The translations under genes were made by a program, and so were the position numbers. A DNA stretch of 64,000 nucleotides from an uncultured Myxococcales bacterium. Its GTDB lineage: Bacteria > Myxococcota_A > Bradymonadia > UBA7976 > VGTA01. The stretch's first letter is position 1. Each line of letters begins with the position of its first letter. The notes beneath the pieces are model-generated. The model made no database searches. It worked only from the letters and a program-made list of their open reading frames with translations, and was not told the origin of the DNA. This document shows, piece after piece, positions 34,328 through 43,539 of this stretch. The stretch is taken from the NCBI GenBank assembly GCA_937146725.1, contig CAKZRU010000013.1:1-64000 (forward strand), written 5' to 3'.

Positions 34328-36928
34328 TTATGGCGTTGTGAGCCTAGATCTTAGCAAAGGTGCTGTTAGCTTTTCTCCCGAAGCTAGAGGGTAGCTTTCT
34401 TCTCCGGATACAACCGCAAAAACACTCACATTTTGCCCAATGTTCACCCAAAATGCGTTTTCGTCTTCTACCCAAATCGGACATTTTTGTTGGGCACAGG
34501 TCTGCAGCAAAAACCGCTGTACTTGCTGATCATTCCCTCGGTCAATAAAAGAAACCTCACCTGAAATCGTACCGGCTTTTCCTTTGTATTCATCAATCTT
34601 TTTATGCAAGCGCTTATAACTAAAATGACGATATCTTGGAACGGCTCGGTCGCGACGACTTTCAAGACGCTTTACATAGCGTTGCCAAGTAGGCGCATGC
34701 GATTGCTTAAGCTCAATACTTTGGCTTTGACTCAAACCACTATGATCAACCGCAACTAAACCAAGCTTCCATACATCACCATCTTTATTTTTAGTGGGCT
34801 TATCAAAGCTAAAGGGCAAGGTAAACTCTCCCTTGTTAGAGGCTGTGACTATCGTTGGAGGCACAGTAACAGCCGTTCCATTTTGGCTCACTGAACGAAT
34901 AGAGACCTTGGCCAAAGCAGTCACTTTACCCCGAATATAAACCGTAGAATCTGGACGAGCATAACGGTTCACCGGACTTAGGATGACAAAAGGCTCGGTA
35001 CTCTGAGGCAAAAGATAGCTCAAACGAAGTTCTTTTTTGGTTTGATCTGTATCTTGAATCTCTGCTGAAAAACTAATGCTTGTTTTCTGCTGAGCTTGAG
35101 TCTTAGGAATCACAAAATGATAATGGTTCTTTTTTTCAGCAAGCTCAAAGTCCTTTTCGCTTTTAACCAAACTCAGGCCATGACCGAGCTCAATTTCCAA
35201 AAGAAAAGCTTGTTTACTAGGAGAAAAGCGAACCTCTCCTTGCTTGTAATACACAGGAATAGATACATCAACCGGAGAAAAACGCTGTGCTTGCTCGCCT
35301 CCACTTGCATAGGCCCATTGCAAGGTCAATGAGTTTTGTCCTACCTTAACTTGATCTTCTGGAACTTCAATCGATACGGTAGCTGAGCCTTTAACATGGG
35401 TCAAAGGACTTTGCCCCAAGGTTAGGTAGCTATCGGGCACAATTAAATCTGCCTGTGGTTGAGCAAATGCTTTTAGATTGACTCGATAGCTCTGTTCGCC
35501 TCGGGTAATTTGAGTCACTTGCAAACGTGTCTCCACGCCCAAGTCGGTATTAGGCATAAGATATAAGGCAATCACAACGCCTACACTGAGTGAAGCAAGC
35601 ACTAATAACATCCAAGAAAATAGACTTAAGCCTTCTTTTTCATTACCAAATTCGCTATCTAAACCAGAAAAAACATAGGCACTTTCAGAATCAAACTTTT
35701 GCGTAGGTAAATCTTCAGATTTGATGTCTAATAACTCATTTTTCGTCACTGTACTTGATATTGCTTGCACTGCATCTTGTTCTAGCTGTGAATCATCAAC
35801 TGTGGCTGATTTTTCTTGCAAACCAACAGCAGACTGTACGTTTTCCTCATCGAGTTGAGCTTGTAAATCAGTATTGGGTACAGCAAGATTATCCTCAGGA
35901 TAAGCTAAGGACGTCATCGGTGCAAAATGGACGGGGGTTTTTACTTCTGCCTTTGGTTCCGTAACCGCAAGCAATTCAGGAATACTGACTCTAAGTGCGG
36001 TTTCGTGTTCTTCATCTTCTTCATTCTGTTGCTCGTCAATAGCCCCTTGAATACGAGGAGGATCAACAACCAAAGGCTCACCACTATCTTCCGACAGTGA
36101 AGTTGAGTCCGCACTTGAAGTTGAGTCCGCACTTGAAGTCGAAACTTCTAACTCTTGTTCTTGTTCAACTTTTTCCGCGATTGGTGTCCAAGGATTGGGT
36201 AAAACTTCTGCTTCGATATTTTTAAGTTCATCACCGGTTAAACTATTTTCTCTCGGAATGAGAATCGCTTGCTTTGTTCTCTCTTCTGATATGTTTTTGC
36301 GCTGATGGGATGCAAGAAGGTGTGAAATTGGAGTGTATGGACTTACTGCATCATCGTCGGAAGAGGCATCTTGATCTAAACTTTGAGTTACTCGGGCTTT
36401 TTCAAAGTCTTTATCATGAGAGTCTTTTTTAAGTTCTGGAATGGGTATACCAATCCAAGTAGAGTCTGCGTTAACTTGTTGCTTCGCTTGTTCCTCTAAA
36501 CGCTGTTGTGTTTCAAGATCTGGAATATCCTCAAGTAAGGAAATATCATCCATCGATTCTGAAATTGAACCATCATCATTTAAAACGCGTGCGGTAAACT
36601 TTGCATGTTCTTGCCGTTTGATAAAATCAGCCGTCACCGGAGAAAGATCTTCAGGCTCAAGCAAGATACTAATATTAGAGGCACTGATTTGTTGCTCATC
36701 TAATGGTAGATCATAAGGACGTTTAGAAAGCATTTCTTCTAGGGGGAGTGCACCCACAGAAAGTGGCGTTTTAACACTAGCCTGCATGCCTTGAAAAGAT
36801 GATACATTGAATGTGGGGTCATAGTGATTAGACACCTCTGAGGCCGGTGGTAGCTCAGCACCACAGACAAAGCATCTCAAGGTACGTAAGTCGTTTTGAC
36901 TTCCGCAAACGACGCACTCTATCTCCAT
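34328..36928 (-). CDS. Zinc-ribbon membrane protein with Ig-like domains, 866 aa
   Basis: Not a named family. Residues 1-28 form a double-Cys zinc ribbon (CVVCGSQNDLRTLRCFVCG). About 400 acidic, low-complexity residues follow, with an in-frame 18-bp repeat (SSADST). A single transmembrane helix lies near 435-460 (SWMLLVLASLSVGVVIALYLM), after which the periplasmic part has several beta-sandwich units (PDSYLTLGQSPLTHVKG, PFVILSPVNRYARPDSTVYIRGKV) and an OB-like end (GTISGEVSFIDRG.. QKCPIWVEDENAFWVNIGQNV). The layout, cytoplasmic ribbon plus long linker plus periplasmic sheets, recalls bacterial tip or envelope-spanning sensors. GGGAG lies eight bases before the ATG. It is divergent from the glutamine-synthetase-family gene. 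Confidence 0.65.
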   Translation of the reverse strand: MEIECVVCGSQNDLRTLRCFVCGAELPPASEVSNHYDPTFNVSSFQGMQASVKTPLSVGALPLEEMLSKRPYDLPLDEQQISASNISILLEPEDLSPVTADFIKRQEHAKFTARVLNDDGSISESMDDISLLEDIPDLETQQRLEEQAKQQVNADSTWIGIPIPELKKDSHDKDFEKARVTQSLDQDASSDDDAVSPYTPISHLLASHQRKNISEERTKQAILIPRENSLTGDELKNIEAEVLPNPWTPIAEKVEQEQELEVSTSSADSTSSADSTSLSEDSGEPLVVDPPRIQGAIDEQQNEEDEEHETALRVSIPELLAVTEPKAEVKTPVHFAPMTSLAYPEDNLAVPNTDLQAQLDEENVQSAVGLQEKSATVDDSQLEQDAVQAISSTVTKNELLDIKSEDLPTQKFDSESAYVFSGLDSEFGNEKEGLSLFSWMLLVLASLSVGVVIALYLMPNTDLGVETRLQVTQITRGEQSYRVNLKAFAQPQADLIVPDSYLTLGQSPLTHVKGSATVSIEVPEDQVKVGQNSLTLQWAYASGGEQAQRFSPVDVSIPVYYKQGEVRFSPSKQAFLLEIELGHGLSLVKSEKDFELAEKKNHYHFVIPKTQAQQKTSISFSAEIQDTDQTKKELRLSYLLPQSTEPFVILSPVNRYARPDSTVYIRGKVTALAKVSIRSVSQNGTAVTVPPTIVTASNKGEFTLPFSFDKPTKNKDGDVWKLGLVAVDHSGLSQSQSIELKQSHAPTWQRYVKRLESRRDRAVPRYRHFSYKRLHKKIDEYKGKAGTISGEVSFIDRGNDQQVQRFLLQTCAQQKCPIWVEDENAFWVNIGQNVSVFAVVSGEESYPLASGEKLTAPLLRSRLTTP

Positions 36929-36975
36929 GTTGATTTCTCCCTTGCGCTTAGAACAAACCTAAATCACGATTGATG

Positions 36976-37024
36976 TTGGCAAAAGACGCTTAAAGGCTAT
37001 ATCTTGAAAGCGGTAAACTTTCAA
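36976..37024 (+). promoter_or_regulatory. Candidate promoter and operator of the glutamine-synthetase-family gene
   Basis: TTGGCA (36976-36981) and TATATC (36998-37003) are separated by 16 bases and resemble -35 and -10 boxes. A perfect inverted repeat, TTGAAAG-CGGTAAA-CTTTCAA, occupies 37004-37024, exactly where transcription would start, 32 bases before the ATG at 37057. A repressor site or a leader hairpin would both fit. This is pattern reading only. Confidence 0.45.
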
Positions 37025-37056
37025 TCCTATCCAACATTTATACTTAAAGGTGATCA

Positions 37057-38475
37057 ATGATAAATCGTGATAATTCAAGCACAACAGTACGAGAACCGCT
37101 CAAAGCAGGTCAACTACAAGCAAGTGAAGATGTACTAAAGACCTTTGATGAACGAGGTTTAAAGCACGCCAAGGTCGGTGTTTTTGACATTGATGGTGTC
37201 TTACGAGGCAAACTGATTAATCGTGATAAGTTTGCCAGTGCCTTAGATAAGGGCTTTGGGTTTTGTGATGTCATTTTTGGCTGGGATAGCAATGACCAAC
37301 TCTATGATAATGTAAAGTTTACCGGTTGGCATACGGGCTACCCTGATGCCACCGCTCGCCTTCTTCCCGAAACCACTCGAGATCTTCCCTTTGAGTTTGG
37401 CGGTGATGGCATGTTGGTTCTTGGTGAAATGAGTGGCTCTGCCGAAGCCGTCTGTCCAAGAGCCTGCCTAAGACGAGTACTAGATCGTGCCAAAGCAATG
37501 GGATATGAGGTTTCCGCTTCCCTTGAGTATGAGTTTTTTGTTTTCCAAGAAACCCCTGAGAGTGTGAGAGCTAAAAACTATCAAAATCTTGATCCGATTA
37601 CACCCGGCAACTTTGGCTACTCTGTACTGAGAAACTCCGTTTGGAGCGAGTTTTATGAGGCCTTACTTGAGTTATCTAGCCAAATGGATTTACCCATTGA
37701 AGGTATTCACACAGAAACCGGACCGGGGGTGATCGAAGCAGCTTTACGTTATGGTGATGCACTGCAAGCAGCTGACCGTGCTGCACTCTTTAAGACCTTT
37801 GTTAAGATTTTGGCCCAACGCCATGACTTGATGGCCACTTTTATGGCCAAATGGTCGAATCAATATCCGGGTCAAAGTGGTCACATTCATATTTCCATGA
37901 CTAAAACCAGTGATGGTAGCTCTGCTTTTTATGAACCAAGTCGTCCTCATCAGATGAGTGAAGCGATGACTCAGTTTGTGTCAGGTCAGCAAATGTTAAT
38001 GCCACAACTTTTAGCCATGGTTTCACCGACTGTAAACTCTTACAGCCGTTTAATCCCTGGCTTTTGGGCGCCTACCCACAGCGCTTGGGGAGTCGAAAAC
38101 CGTACCACAGCGCTACGAGTGATTCCGGGCTCTGCCAGCGCTCAAAGAGTTGAATACCGTGTTGCTGCGGCTGATGGCAATCCTTACTTAGCCTTAGCCG
38201 CTGCCATTGGTTCAGGACTATGGGGCATTGAAAACCAAGTCACTCCGGTCGAACCTTTGATGGGTAATGCTTATGAGCAGACTCTACCCGATAGCGATCG
38301 TTTACCCGCTACACTTTGGGAAGCTGCTCAAAACCTTAAAAACAGCACAGCGGCTCGCCAACTTTTTGGAGATGACTTTGTTGAGCATTTTGCTGCGACT
38401 CGTGAATGGGAAGAGCGTGAATTCCGCAAGGCGATTACCGACTGGGAACTCAAGCGGTATTTTGAAATTATTTAA
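37057..38475 (+). CDS. Glutamine-synthetase-family ligase (gamma-glutamyl-amine synthetase-like)
   Basis: A 472-residue GlnA-fold enzyme. The N-terminal part (KVGVFDIDGVLRGKLI) and the catalytic core with SLEYEFFVFQ, TGPGVIEAALRYGDAL, SGQSGHIHISM-like PGQSGHIHISMT, RLIPGFWAPTHSAWGVENRT and VEYRVAAADGNPYLALAA show the metal and nucleotide sites. The FDIDGxLRGK start and GHIHxS pattern are typical of the GS-III-like/PuuA branch that joins glutamate to polyamines or ethanolamine rather than ammonia. An ethanolamine-type permease lies at 1034-2359, which makes an amine substrate attractive but unproven. AAGG lies six bases before the ATG. Confidence 0.82.
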   Translation: MINRDNSSTTVREPLKAGQLQASEDVLKTFDERGLKHAKVGVFDIDGVLRGKLINRDKFASALDKGFGFCDVIFGWDSNDQLYDNVKFTGWHTGYPDATARLLPETTRDLPFEFGGDGMLVLGEMSGSAEAVCPRACLRRVLDRAKAMGYEVSASLEYEFFVFQETPESVRAKNYQNLDPITPGNFGYSVLRNSVWSEFYEALLELSSQMDLPIEGIHTETGPGVIEAALRYGDALQAADRAALFKTFVKILAQRHDLMATFMAKWSNQYPGQSGHIHISMTKTSDGSSAFYEPSRPHQMSEAMTQFVSGQQMLMPQLLAMVSPTVNSYSRLIPGFWAPTHSAWGVENRTTALRVIPGSASAQRVEYRVAAADGNPYLALAAAIGSGLWGIENQVTPVEPLMGNAYEQTLPDSDRLPATLWEAAQNLKNSTAARQLFGDDFVEHFAATREWEEREFRKAITDWELKRYFEII

Positions 38476-38522
38476 GTTCGTCGTTTGCAACTTCTCAATA
38501 AACGATCTCAATGAGTAAAGCT

Positions 38523-39314
38523 TTAGTTGAGCCATTGATAACTTTGAGCAATCAGTAACCCAGCGCTTACCGAAACATTTAAGGACTCTAATTGGCCATG
38601 TCCGGGGATAGTCATTAAAGCATCACAGCGTTTTTTAATCCCGTTGGACAGGCCATATTGCTCACTACCCATCACCCAGCATACGCCCTTGGGGCTTAAT
38701 TCTTCGGGTTGAGCAAAGGCTGAGCGTTCTGCATGTTGATCAGCGCCTAAAATTAATACGCCCTGCTTTTTGAGTTGCTCTAAAGCTTGAGATAGTGAGG
38801 GAACTGCTAAAAGTGAAATCTGTTCTGCACCGCCCTGAGCAATGCGCAAAGCCGATGGGCTGAGTTGTGGTCGTGGCGCTTCCCAAATAAGACCTTCGGC
38901 ACCAAACCACGCTAGCGTTCGTGCAATCGCACCATGATTATGATCATTATCAACGCGGTCAAAGGCCACCCAAATCGGTCGTTTTTTGCTTTCTGCTTGA
39001 GTTTGACCGGATGTTTTTTTAGTCACCTTAGTAAAAAAATAAGTCTTTAAATAGTCTTCAAACTCAACCCTTTGTAAGGGACGAGTGACCACTACAACGC
39101 CTTCATGATGTGTACTTCCCGAGATCTTAAAAAGTTCTTCTACACTCACTGCGCGATACGGTTTTTTTTGTTGGGCACAGCTTTGTAGCAAGGGTTTTAA
39201 GTCACGATTAGGTGCCCCTTCCTCATAAAAAACTCTTTTAATATCTTGAGCTCTATGCTCTGCGACCATTAATGATGCGCGTCTTCCATATACAACAGCT
39301 TCTCTTTTGCTCAT
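38523..39314 (-). CDS. TrmH/SpoU-family RNA 2'-O-methyltransferase
   Basis: A 263-residue SPOUT methyltransferase. The N-terminal substrate-binding part (YGRRASLMVAEHRAQDIKRVFYEE, ISGSTHHEGVVVVTRPL) is followed by the knotted catalytic fold: VAFDRVDNDHNHGAIARTLAWFGAEGLI, WVMGSEQYGLSNGIKKRC and the SAM-site loop SLNVSVSAGLLIAQ. It would methylate a ribose 2'-hydroxyl in tRNA or rRNA; the target cannot be read from sequence. It converges on the glutamine-synthetase-family gene. A second TrmH-domain protein is encoded at 49381-51051. Confidence 0.88.
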   Translation of the reverse strand: MSKREAVVYGRRASLMVAEHRAQDIKRVFYEEGAPNRDLKPLLQSCAQQKKPYRAVSVEELFKISGSTHHEGVVVVTRPLQRVEFEDYLKTYFFTKVTKKTSGQTQAESKKRPIWVAFDRVDNDHNHGAIARTLAWFGAEGLIWEAPRPQLSPSALRIAQGGAEQISLLAVPSLSQALEQLKKQGVLILGADQHAERSAFAQPEELSPKGVCWVMGSEQYGLSNGIKKRCDALMTIPGHGQLESLNVSVSAGLLIAQSYQWLN

Positions 39315-39360
39315 TACTTATCTTTCTACCCAATTATAGTTTCTGTTTACTCATTTGGAC

Positions 39361-39386
39361 TTATACGCATTTATACGCACTTATAT
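39361..39386. repeat. 10-bp tandem repeat at a stop codon
   Basis: TTATACGCAT, TTATACGCAC and TTATAT run in tandem. On the minus strand the TAA stop of the RNase Z-like gene (39383-39381) is the first element, and the copies after it repeat TAA at ten-base intervals. Confidence 0.8.
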
Positions 39387-40316
39387 ACCTTGCCAAGCAA
39401 GTTCGGCCAAAGATTGACCTTGCATTGACTTTGGAAGATGAGTGAGTAGATACACTCGATCATGAAACCGTGCAGGAATCACTTTCAAAGCAGCTTCTAA
39501 AGCTTCCAAAGGTTTCACTTTCATGGAAAAGTGTTTTAATACAATCGCTTCACATTCAATCATATCCGCTTGTTCACGCATAATTTGAGCGACTTCATTC
39601 AAGTGGGTATGGCCACGCTTTCGGGCTAAAGCCTCCTCACCTGTGGCAATGAAGGTAGATTCTATCACTAATATTTTGCTTTCCCAGATCTCATTTTCTC
39701 TCCAAAGAGTATCGGCCGTACAATCACCAATAAAAGTAAGTCTTGGTGTGTGTAAAGGCGCTTCAATCCTCACCCCTTCTCGCTTAAGCTGAGCGAGTTT
39801 AGCTCCCTTTAAACCATGATACTTTTGCTTCAGTTTAAGTCTGGAGTCATAAATTGTATATCCAAGTGAGGGAACACCATGATCTACCTTAAAGGGTCGC
39901 ACACTTAGGTTATCTCGATAATGTAAACGTATGGGTTCGCTACCGGCCGGTTGAGAGACCAAAGGAATCAACTTGGGGACCTTAGGATTTTTAGCCCGAC
40001 TCCCTTCAAACCAAGCGCCTGCTTTAATCCAATCAATGGCAGTTTCATAGATTTCTTCGGGCAGATAGTAGACTCCCTCTTTATTGATACCAATCATTCG
40101 TCTGAGCGCATCATGACGTAGTAAGCATCTGGAATGATCACCATGTGCATGCGTTAAGAAAACATGATTCATAGGTAAAGCACTTAAAGGACATTCACCC
40201 ATATCAAAGCATAAGTCCAAGTCAGGAGCGATCATCCAAGTCGCGAGTCCAGAAACGGAAAAGCCACTTAATTTGGTTTTTGCCAATTCCAAGTCGATTC
40301 CTGTCAATGCATTCAT
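39381..40316 (-). CDS. RNase Z-like metallo-beta-lactamase-fold hydrolase
   Basis: A 311-residue MBL-fold protein with the zinc-binding motif HVFLTHAHGDHSRCLL (about residue 55), a second metal Asp in TFIGDCTADTLW, ESTFI, the exosite-region GHTHLNEVAQIM, and a final VLKHFSMKV His. These match the tRNase Z family in order, and HGVPSLGYTI is like the tRNase Z HxVPSxGY motif. It may trim tRNA 3' ends, though several related phosphodiesterases share the pattern. Its 3' end overlaps a 10-bp tandem repeat. Confidence 0.78.
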   Translation of the reverse strand: MNALTGIDLELAKTKLSGFSVSGLATWMIAPDLDLCFDMGECPLSALPMNHVFLTHAHGDHSRCLLRHDALRRMIGINKEGVYYLPEEIYETAIDWIKAGAWFEGSRAKNPKVPKLIPLVSQPAGSEPIRLHYRDNLSVRPFKVDHGVPSLGYTIYDSRLKLKQKYHGLKGAKLAQLKREGVRIEAPLHTPRLTFIGDCTADTLWRENEIWESKILVIESTFIATGEEALARKRGHTHLNEVAQIMREQADMIECEAIVLKHFSMKVKPLEALEAALKVIPARFHDRVYLLTHLPKSMQGQSLAELAWQGI

Positions 40317-40447
40317 AGTGCAGTACCCTACTTATCATTAAGTGTGAGAAGAGCCTAAATGAATGCGTTAAAACGTTTTCAACCCAATTTGTAAAGCATT
40401 AAGCAATAAATCTGAGCTCAGCAGATTTGAAAGGACCAACCGATCAT

Positions 40448-43054
40448 TTATCGTCGCAACTTAGGCAAGGCTCTGACTGTATTAATATCAAAGCGATCAA
40501 GTTCCCTGCGCATCACTCTGAACCGTGTTTCTTCAGTCGGCTTTCTATCTTTATTTTCACCCTGTTTCTTTAACCAATAGAGGCGCTCATTCACGACCTT
40601 ACGTGGGCCTTTCAGTTGGTCTTTAAGCTTCCAGCCATCTTTGATCCAAACCCGATCACTTAAGTTATTTTTATTGCCTAAATATTCAGCATAAATGGGC
40701 GCTAGCTCGATCGGATCTCCCAATCCCCATTGGACAAAGCCTTTATCATGAATATTCATCAATTCACGACTTGGGTCAAAGGTTTCGATTTCAGCTAGAT
40801 CTAAAATACTTGCTGTCATACTCAATAGGCGACTTGGCTCAGTAATACGTTTGGCCTCGATTTCGCTAGAAAATATAAAGGAACTTGTTTTCAGCCAATC
40901 TTCATTCAAGCTACTCACCGGTACTCCGGTAAAGTTAACGCCATGCACACCGGTGACGACTACCGTAAATGAACCTAGATCTTGCTCTCTTGATTTAAGC
41001 AAGGCACGTAATTGTGGAATAAGCTCATCAAAACTTTTAATCGCAGTTTCATAAGTACTTTGGTTCTTTTTAATCTCTCGCTCGCGAGATCTTTTGGCTC
41101 GGCCTTCGGCAATCGGCTTTATATTTTTCATCAGCTCATCACTATGCAGCCAAACAAAAGCGTATTCTCGTTTAGCTAAAGAAAGCTCCTTTAAGTGTAA
41201 ATCAAGACGCTCTAGTACATGAGCAAAGGCACTTTCTTTTCGTTTTAAGCGTCTTTTCTTTTTAGTAAGCGATACGTTTTCCCAAATCTTAAACCCTTGA
41301 CCATATCCAAAGGCTTCATCAATCTCAGAATCGTTAATAAAAGCCGCTGTTTGGTAGCTAGAACGCTGAAGAGTTTCAGGTAGAGTGCGCATTGCTTTAC
41401 TAAAGGCAGGAGGCGTTTTAGTATTTCGAATCAGCTCTGATGGATATCGTCCGGTCAACATAGAAAACAAGCTCATGAGTTTATCGCTTGTAGGCGCATA
41501 ACTTTGACTTAACCAAAGGCTTTCATCTGCCCATGCTCTTAGGTTGGGTGCCAAGGCCGGCTTTGCTTCTGCCCCCGATTCAATTTCTTCTGGCGTTAAA
41601 GCCGGAATCTCTAAAGCTTGAGAGTTTAAGCCCGGTAAGGTAAGCCATATAATATGATGAGGTCCATCAATTCTATCGAAAAGAGATTTGGCCGCTCTAA
41701 GGTTGCTTATGTCGTTATCTTGTCCAAGATTTGAACGCTCTTTACGGCTCGCAATAGGTGTTGAGGCCAAAAGGGCTGTTGAAAGATCAAAACCATCACA
41801 GTCTTCATCGATTTCATTCCCCGGAATATCATATGCTCCTGGGTAGGCATTAGGATTGTTGTCATCGCAGTCAAACTCACCCAAAGCATTCGCAAAACCA
41901 TCTTTATCTTGATCATAAAACTCACGGATTTGAGTCAAGATAAATGAGGATGATGTTGTATCTGTATAAATCGCTTTACGAGTTGTTTCTCGACCTAAAC
42001 CACTTTGTAGCCCAAGATAGCCCAAAGAAGACAAAATGATTAAAAATAAGGCGACCAACCATTTTTTAGAATAGCGGACAAAGGGCTTGAGATACTCACC
42101 GCCTAAAATCAAGGGTAGGAAAAACAAGGTGAGTAATACTGCATGATGCAGGCGCATTGCTTCCCATTCAGGTGGACTAGATAAAATCCACATCATGAAC
42201 TGATATAAAGATACAATCGCTGCAAGAGTAAGATGTAGTATTGGATTGGTGGCGCCCTGTCCTAAGCTCAGTAAACGTAAGATACTTGCCACAGCCCCTT
42301 TAAACTTGGCGCCGGTTAAAAGGACTCCCGCTCCCCATAAGACAGCGGCCACAGAAAAGCCTAGTGCCATAATAGATAGGATTGACCAGATTGGCTCATT
42401 AAAGCTTTTGATCAAAGATAAAAGTGGTGGAGTTGCAATACTTAGGCCTTTAAGAACTGCAAAAATCGAAGCGACTAGTAAAATAGGATGGAGAGCTGAG
42501 GGGACATGACTGGTAAGATGTCTTAGTTGCTTACCCTGCATCTCGAATAAGCGTCCTCCGCTATGAGATAGACTATAGACAAAGGGAATTGCCGCAAAAC
42601 TAGTACATACGATGAGAGCTGTTGATACTAACTTAGAGAGCAAAGGTGTATTGATAGATTGGCTAAGGTTGAGTCCTAGCTGTGCACTGAGCGGTACCAA
42701 AAAGTTGAGAACCAATACCCAAAGCCAAATTCCAGACACAATTCTACCACGTTGATAATCACTGACCTCTGCCGGCGGATTAATCAAGTTTTGTAGGCTT
42801 GTTAATAGATTTTGAACCCCAAAAGACTTTGGAGATAGGCTGTAAACCAAGCCAATCAGCAGTCCAATTACACTGCCCATCACCAAGTGTAATGCAGTTG
42901 AACTCATCAATACATATACGCCACTGCTTTTCATGGCATCAATGACACCTGCTAAGGTACCACTAATCGCTCCCATCACACTGAAGCTAAGAGTCGTAAC
43001 CAGAATCTGTGTAAGCGTGGATGATGAGAATGACTCATGACGAACCTCCTGCAT
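40448..43054 (-). CDS. Multi-pass membrane protein with MopE-type motif and sulfatase fold
   Basis: An 868-residue protein. About ten transmembrane helices occupy the first 360 residues. A short DQDKDGFANALGEFDCDD / DIPGNEIDEDCDGFD segment (about 380-430) is the putative metal-binding motif of myxobacterial surface proteins. The rest has an alkaline-phosphatase/sulfatase fold: IIWLTLPGLNS, SYAPTSDKLMSLFSMLTGRYPSE, FVWLHSDELM, TVVVTGVHGVNF. The position that carries formylglycine in sulfatases lies in APTSDK, with no CxPxR, so it is not a classical sulfatase; phosphoethanolamine or phosphoglycerol transfer is possible. The ATG at 43054 has AAGGAG six bases upstream and was preferred to 43090. 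Confidence 0.75.
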   Translation of the reverse strand: MQEVRHESFSSSTLTQILVTTLSFSVMGAISGTLAGVIDAMKSSGVYVLMSSTALHLVMGSVIGLLIGLVYSLSPKSFGVQNLLTSLQNLINPPAEVSDYQRGRIVSGIWLWVLVLNFLVPLSAQLGLNLSQSINTPLLSKLVSTALIVCTSFAAIPFVYSLSHSGGRLFEMQGKQLRHLTSHVPSALHPILLVASIFAVLKGLSIATPPLLSLIKSFNEPIWSILSIMALGFSVAAVLWGAGVLLTGAKFKGAVASILRLLSLGQGATNPILHLTLAAIVSLYQFMMWILSSPPEWEAMRLHHAVLLTLFFLPLILGGEYLKPFVRYSKKWLVALFLIILSSLGYLGLQSGLGRETTRKAIYTDTTSSSFILTQIREFYDQDKDGFANALGEFDCDDNNPNAYPGAYDIPGNEIDEDCDGFDLSTALLASTPIASRKERSNLGQDNDISNLRAAKSLFDRIDGPHHIIWLTLPGLNSQALEIPALTPEEIESGAEAKPALAPNLRAWADESLWLSQSYAPTSDKLMSLFSMLTGRYPSELIRNTKTPPAFSKAMRTLPETLQRSSYQTAAFINDSEIDEAFGYGQGFKIWENVSLTKKKRRLKRKESAFAHVLERLDLHLKELSLAKREYAFVWLHSDELMKNIKPIAEGRAKRSREREIKKNQSTYETAIKSFDELIPQLRALLKSREQDLGSFTVVVTGVHGVNFTGVPVSSLNEDWLKTSSFIFSSEIEAKRITEPSRLLSMTASILDLAEIETFDPSRELMNIHDKGFVQWGLGDPIELAPIYAEYLGNKNNLSDRVWIKDGWKLKDQLKGPRKVVNERLYWLKKQGENKDRKPTEETRFRVMRRELDRFDINTVRALPKLRR

Positions 43055-43539
43055 CTTGCACTCCTTTTGATAATATGGAATGATGAGCACCTAAAAGCGA
43101 TCAATCATTGTTTCATTAATGATTAGCTTATGCTTGTTATGAATGATAATAAAGACGCTTGTAAAGCTTACTCTGTAATCTTCGTTGGTTTATTTCAATA
43201 TAGAGTCAGCATGATCTTGACTCTTTGCTTGCTCTTTACTTATAAGTGGACAGCCTCTTAAAAAGCATAAAGCAAGGATATCACTTACTATTTCCCACGC
43301 AATCTTGTATACATACCCTTTTAAAATAGTGAAGCAATGATAATTTCTTACATAAGTTGTGTATACCATGGACAACAGGGTGAGTCATTCATACAGGAAA
43401 CTACCGATGATCGACTTGAGTTTTAGACTGGTCGCTCATTCATTGTGCATTAAAGTCATTAAAGTCGCAGGACTTTAGCAAGCCAAGTCAACCCCAATAC
43501 TACTGGTTCAACAGTAAAATATAATAAAGGATTAAATAT
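43055..43539. other. Intergenic region between divergent genes
   Basis: 485 bases separate the sulfatase-fold gene from ilvE, which are divergent, so promoters for both should lie here. The one clear structure is a perfect 7-bp stem, TAAAGTC-GCAG-GACTTTA, at 43460-43477, about 60 bases before the ilvE start and without a T-tract, so it is more like an operator or leader hairpin than a terminator. A 61-codon minus-strand frame (43190-43375) lacks any supporting feature. Nothing else was recognised. Confidence 0.45.

Noticed and set aside
43190..43375. 61-codon minus-strand frame upstream of ilvE
   Set aside because: No ribosome binding site, odd composition and no conserved motif; probably chance.
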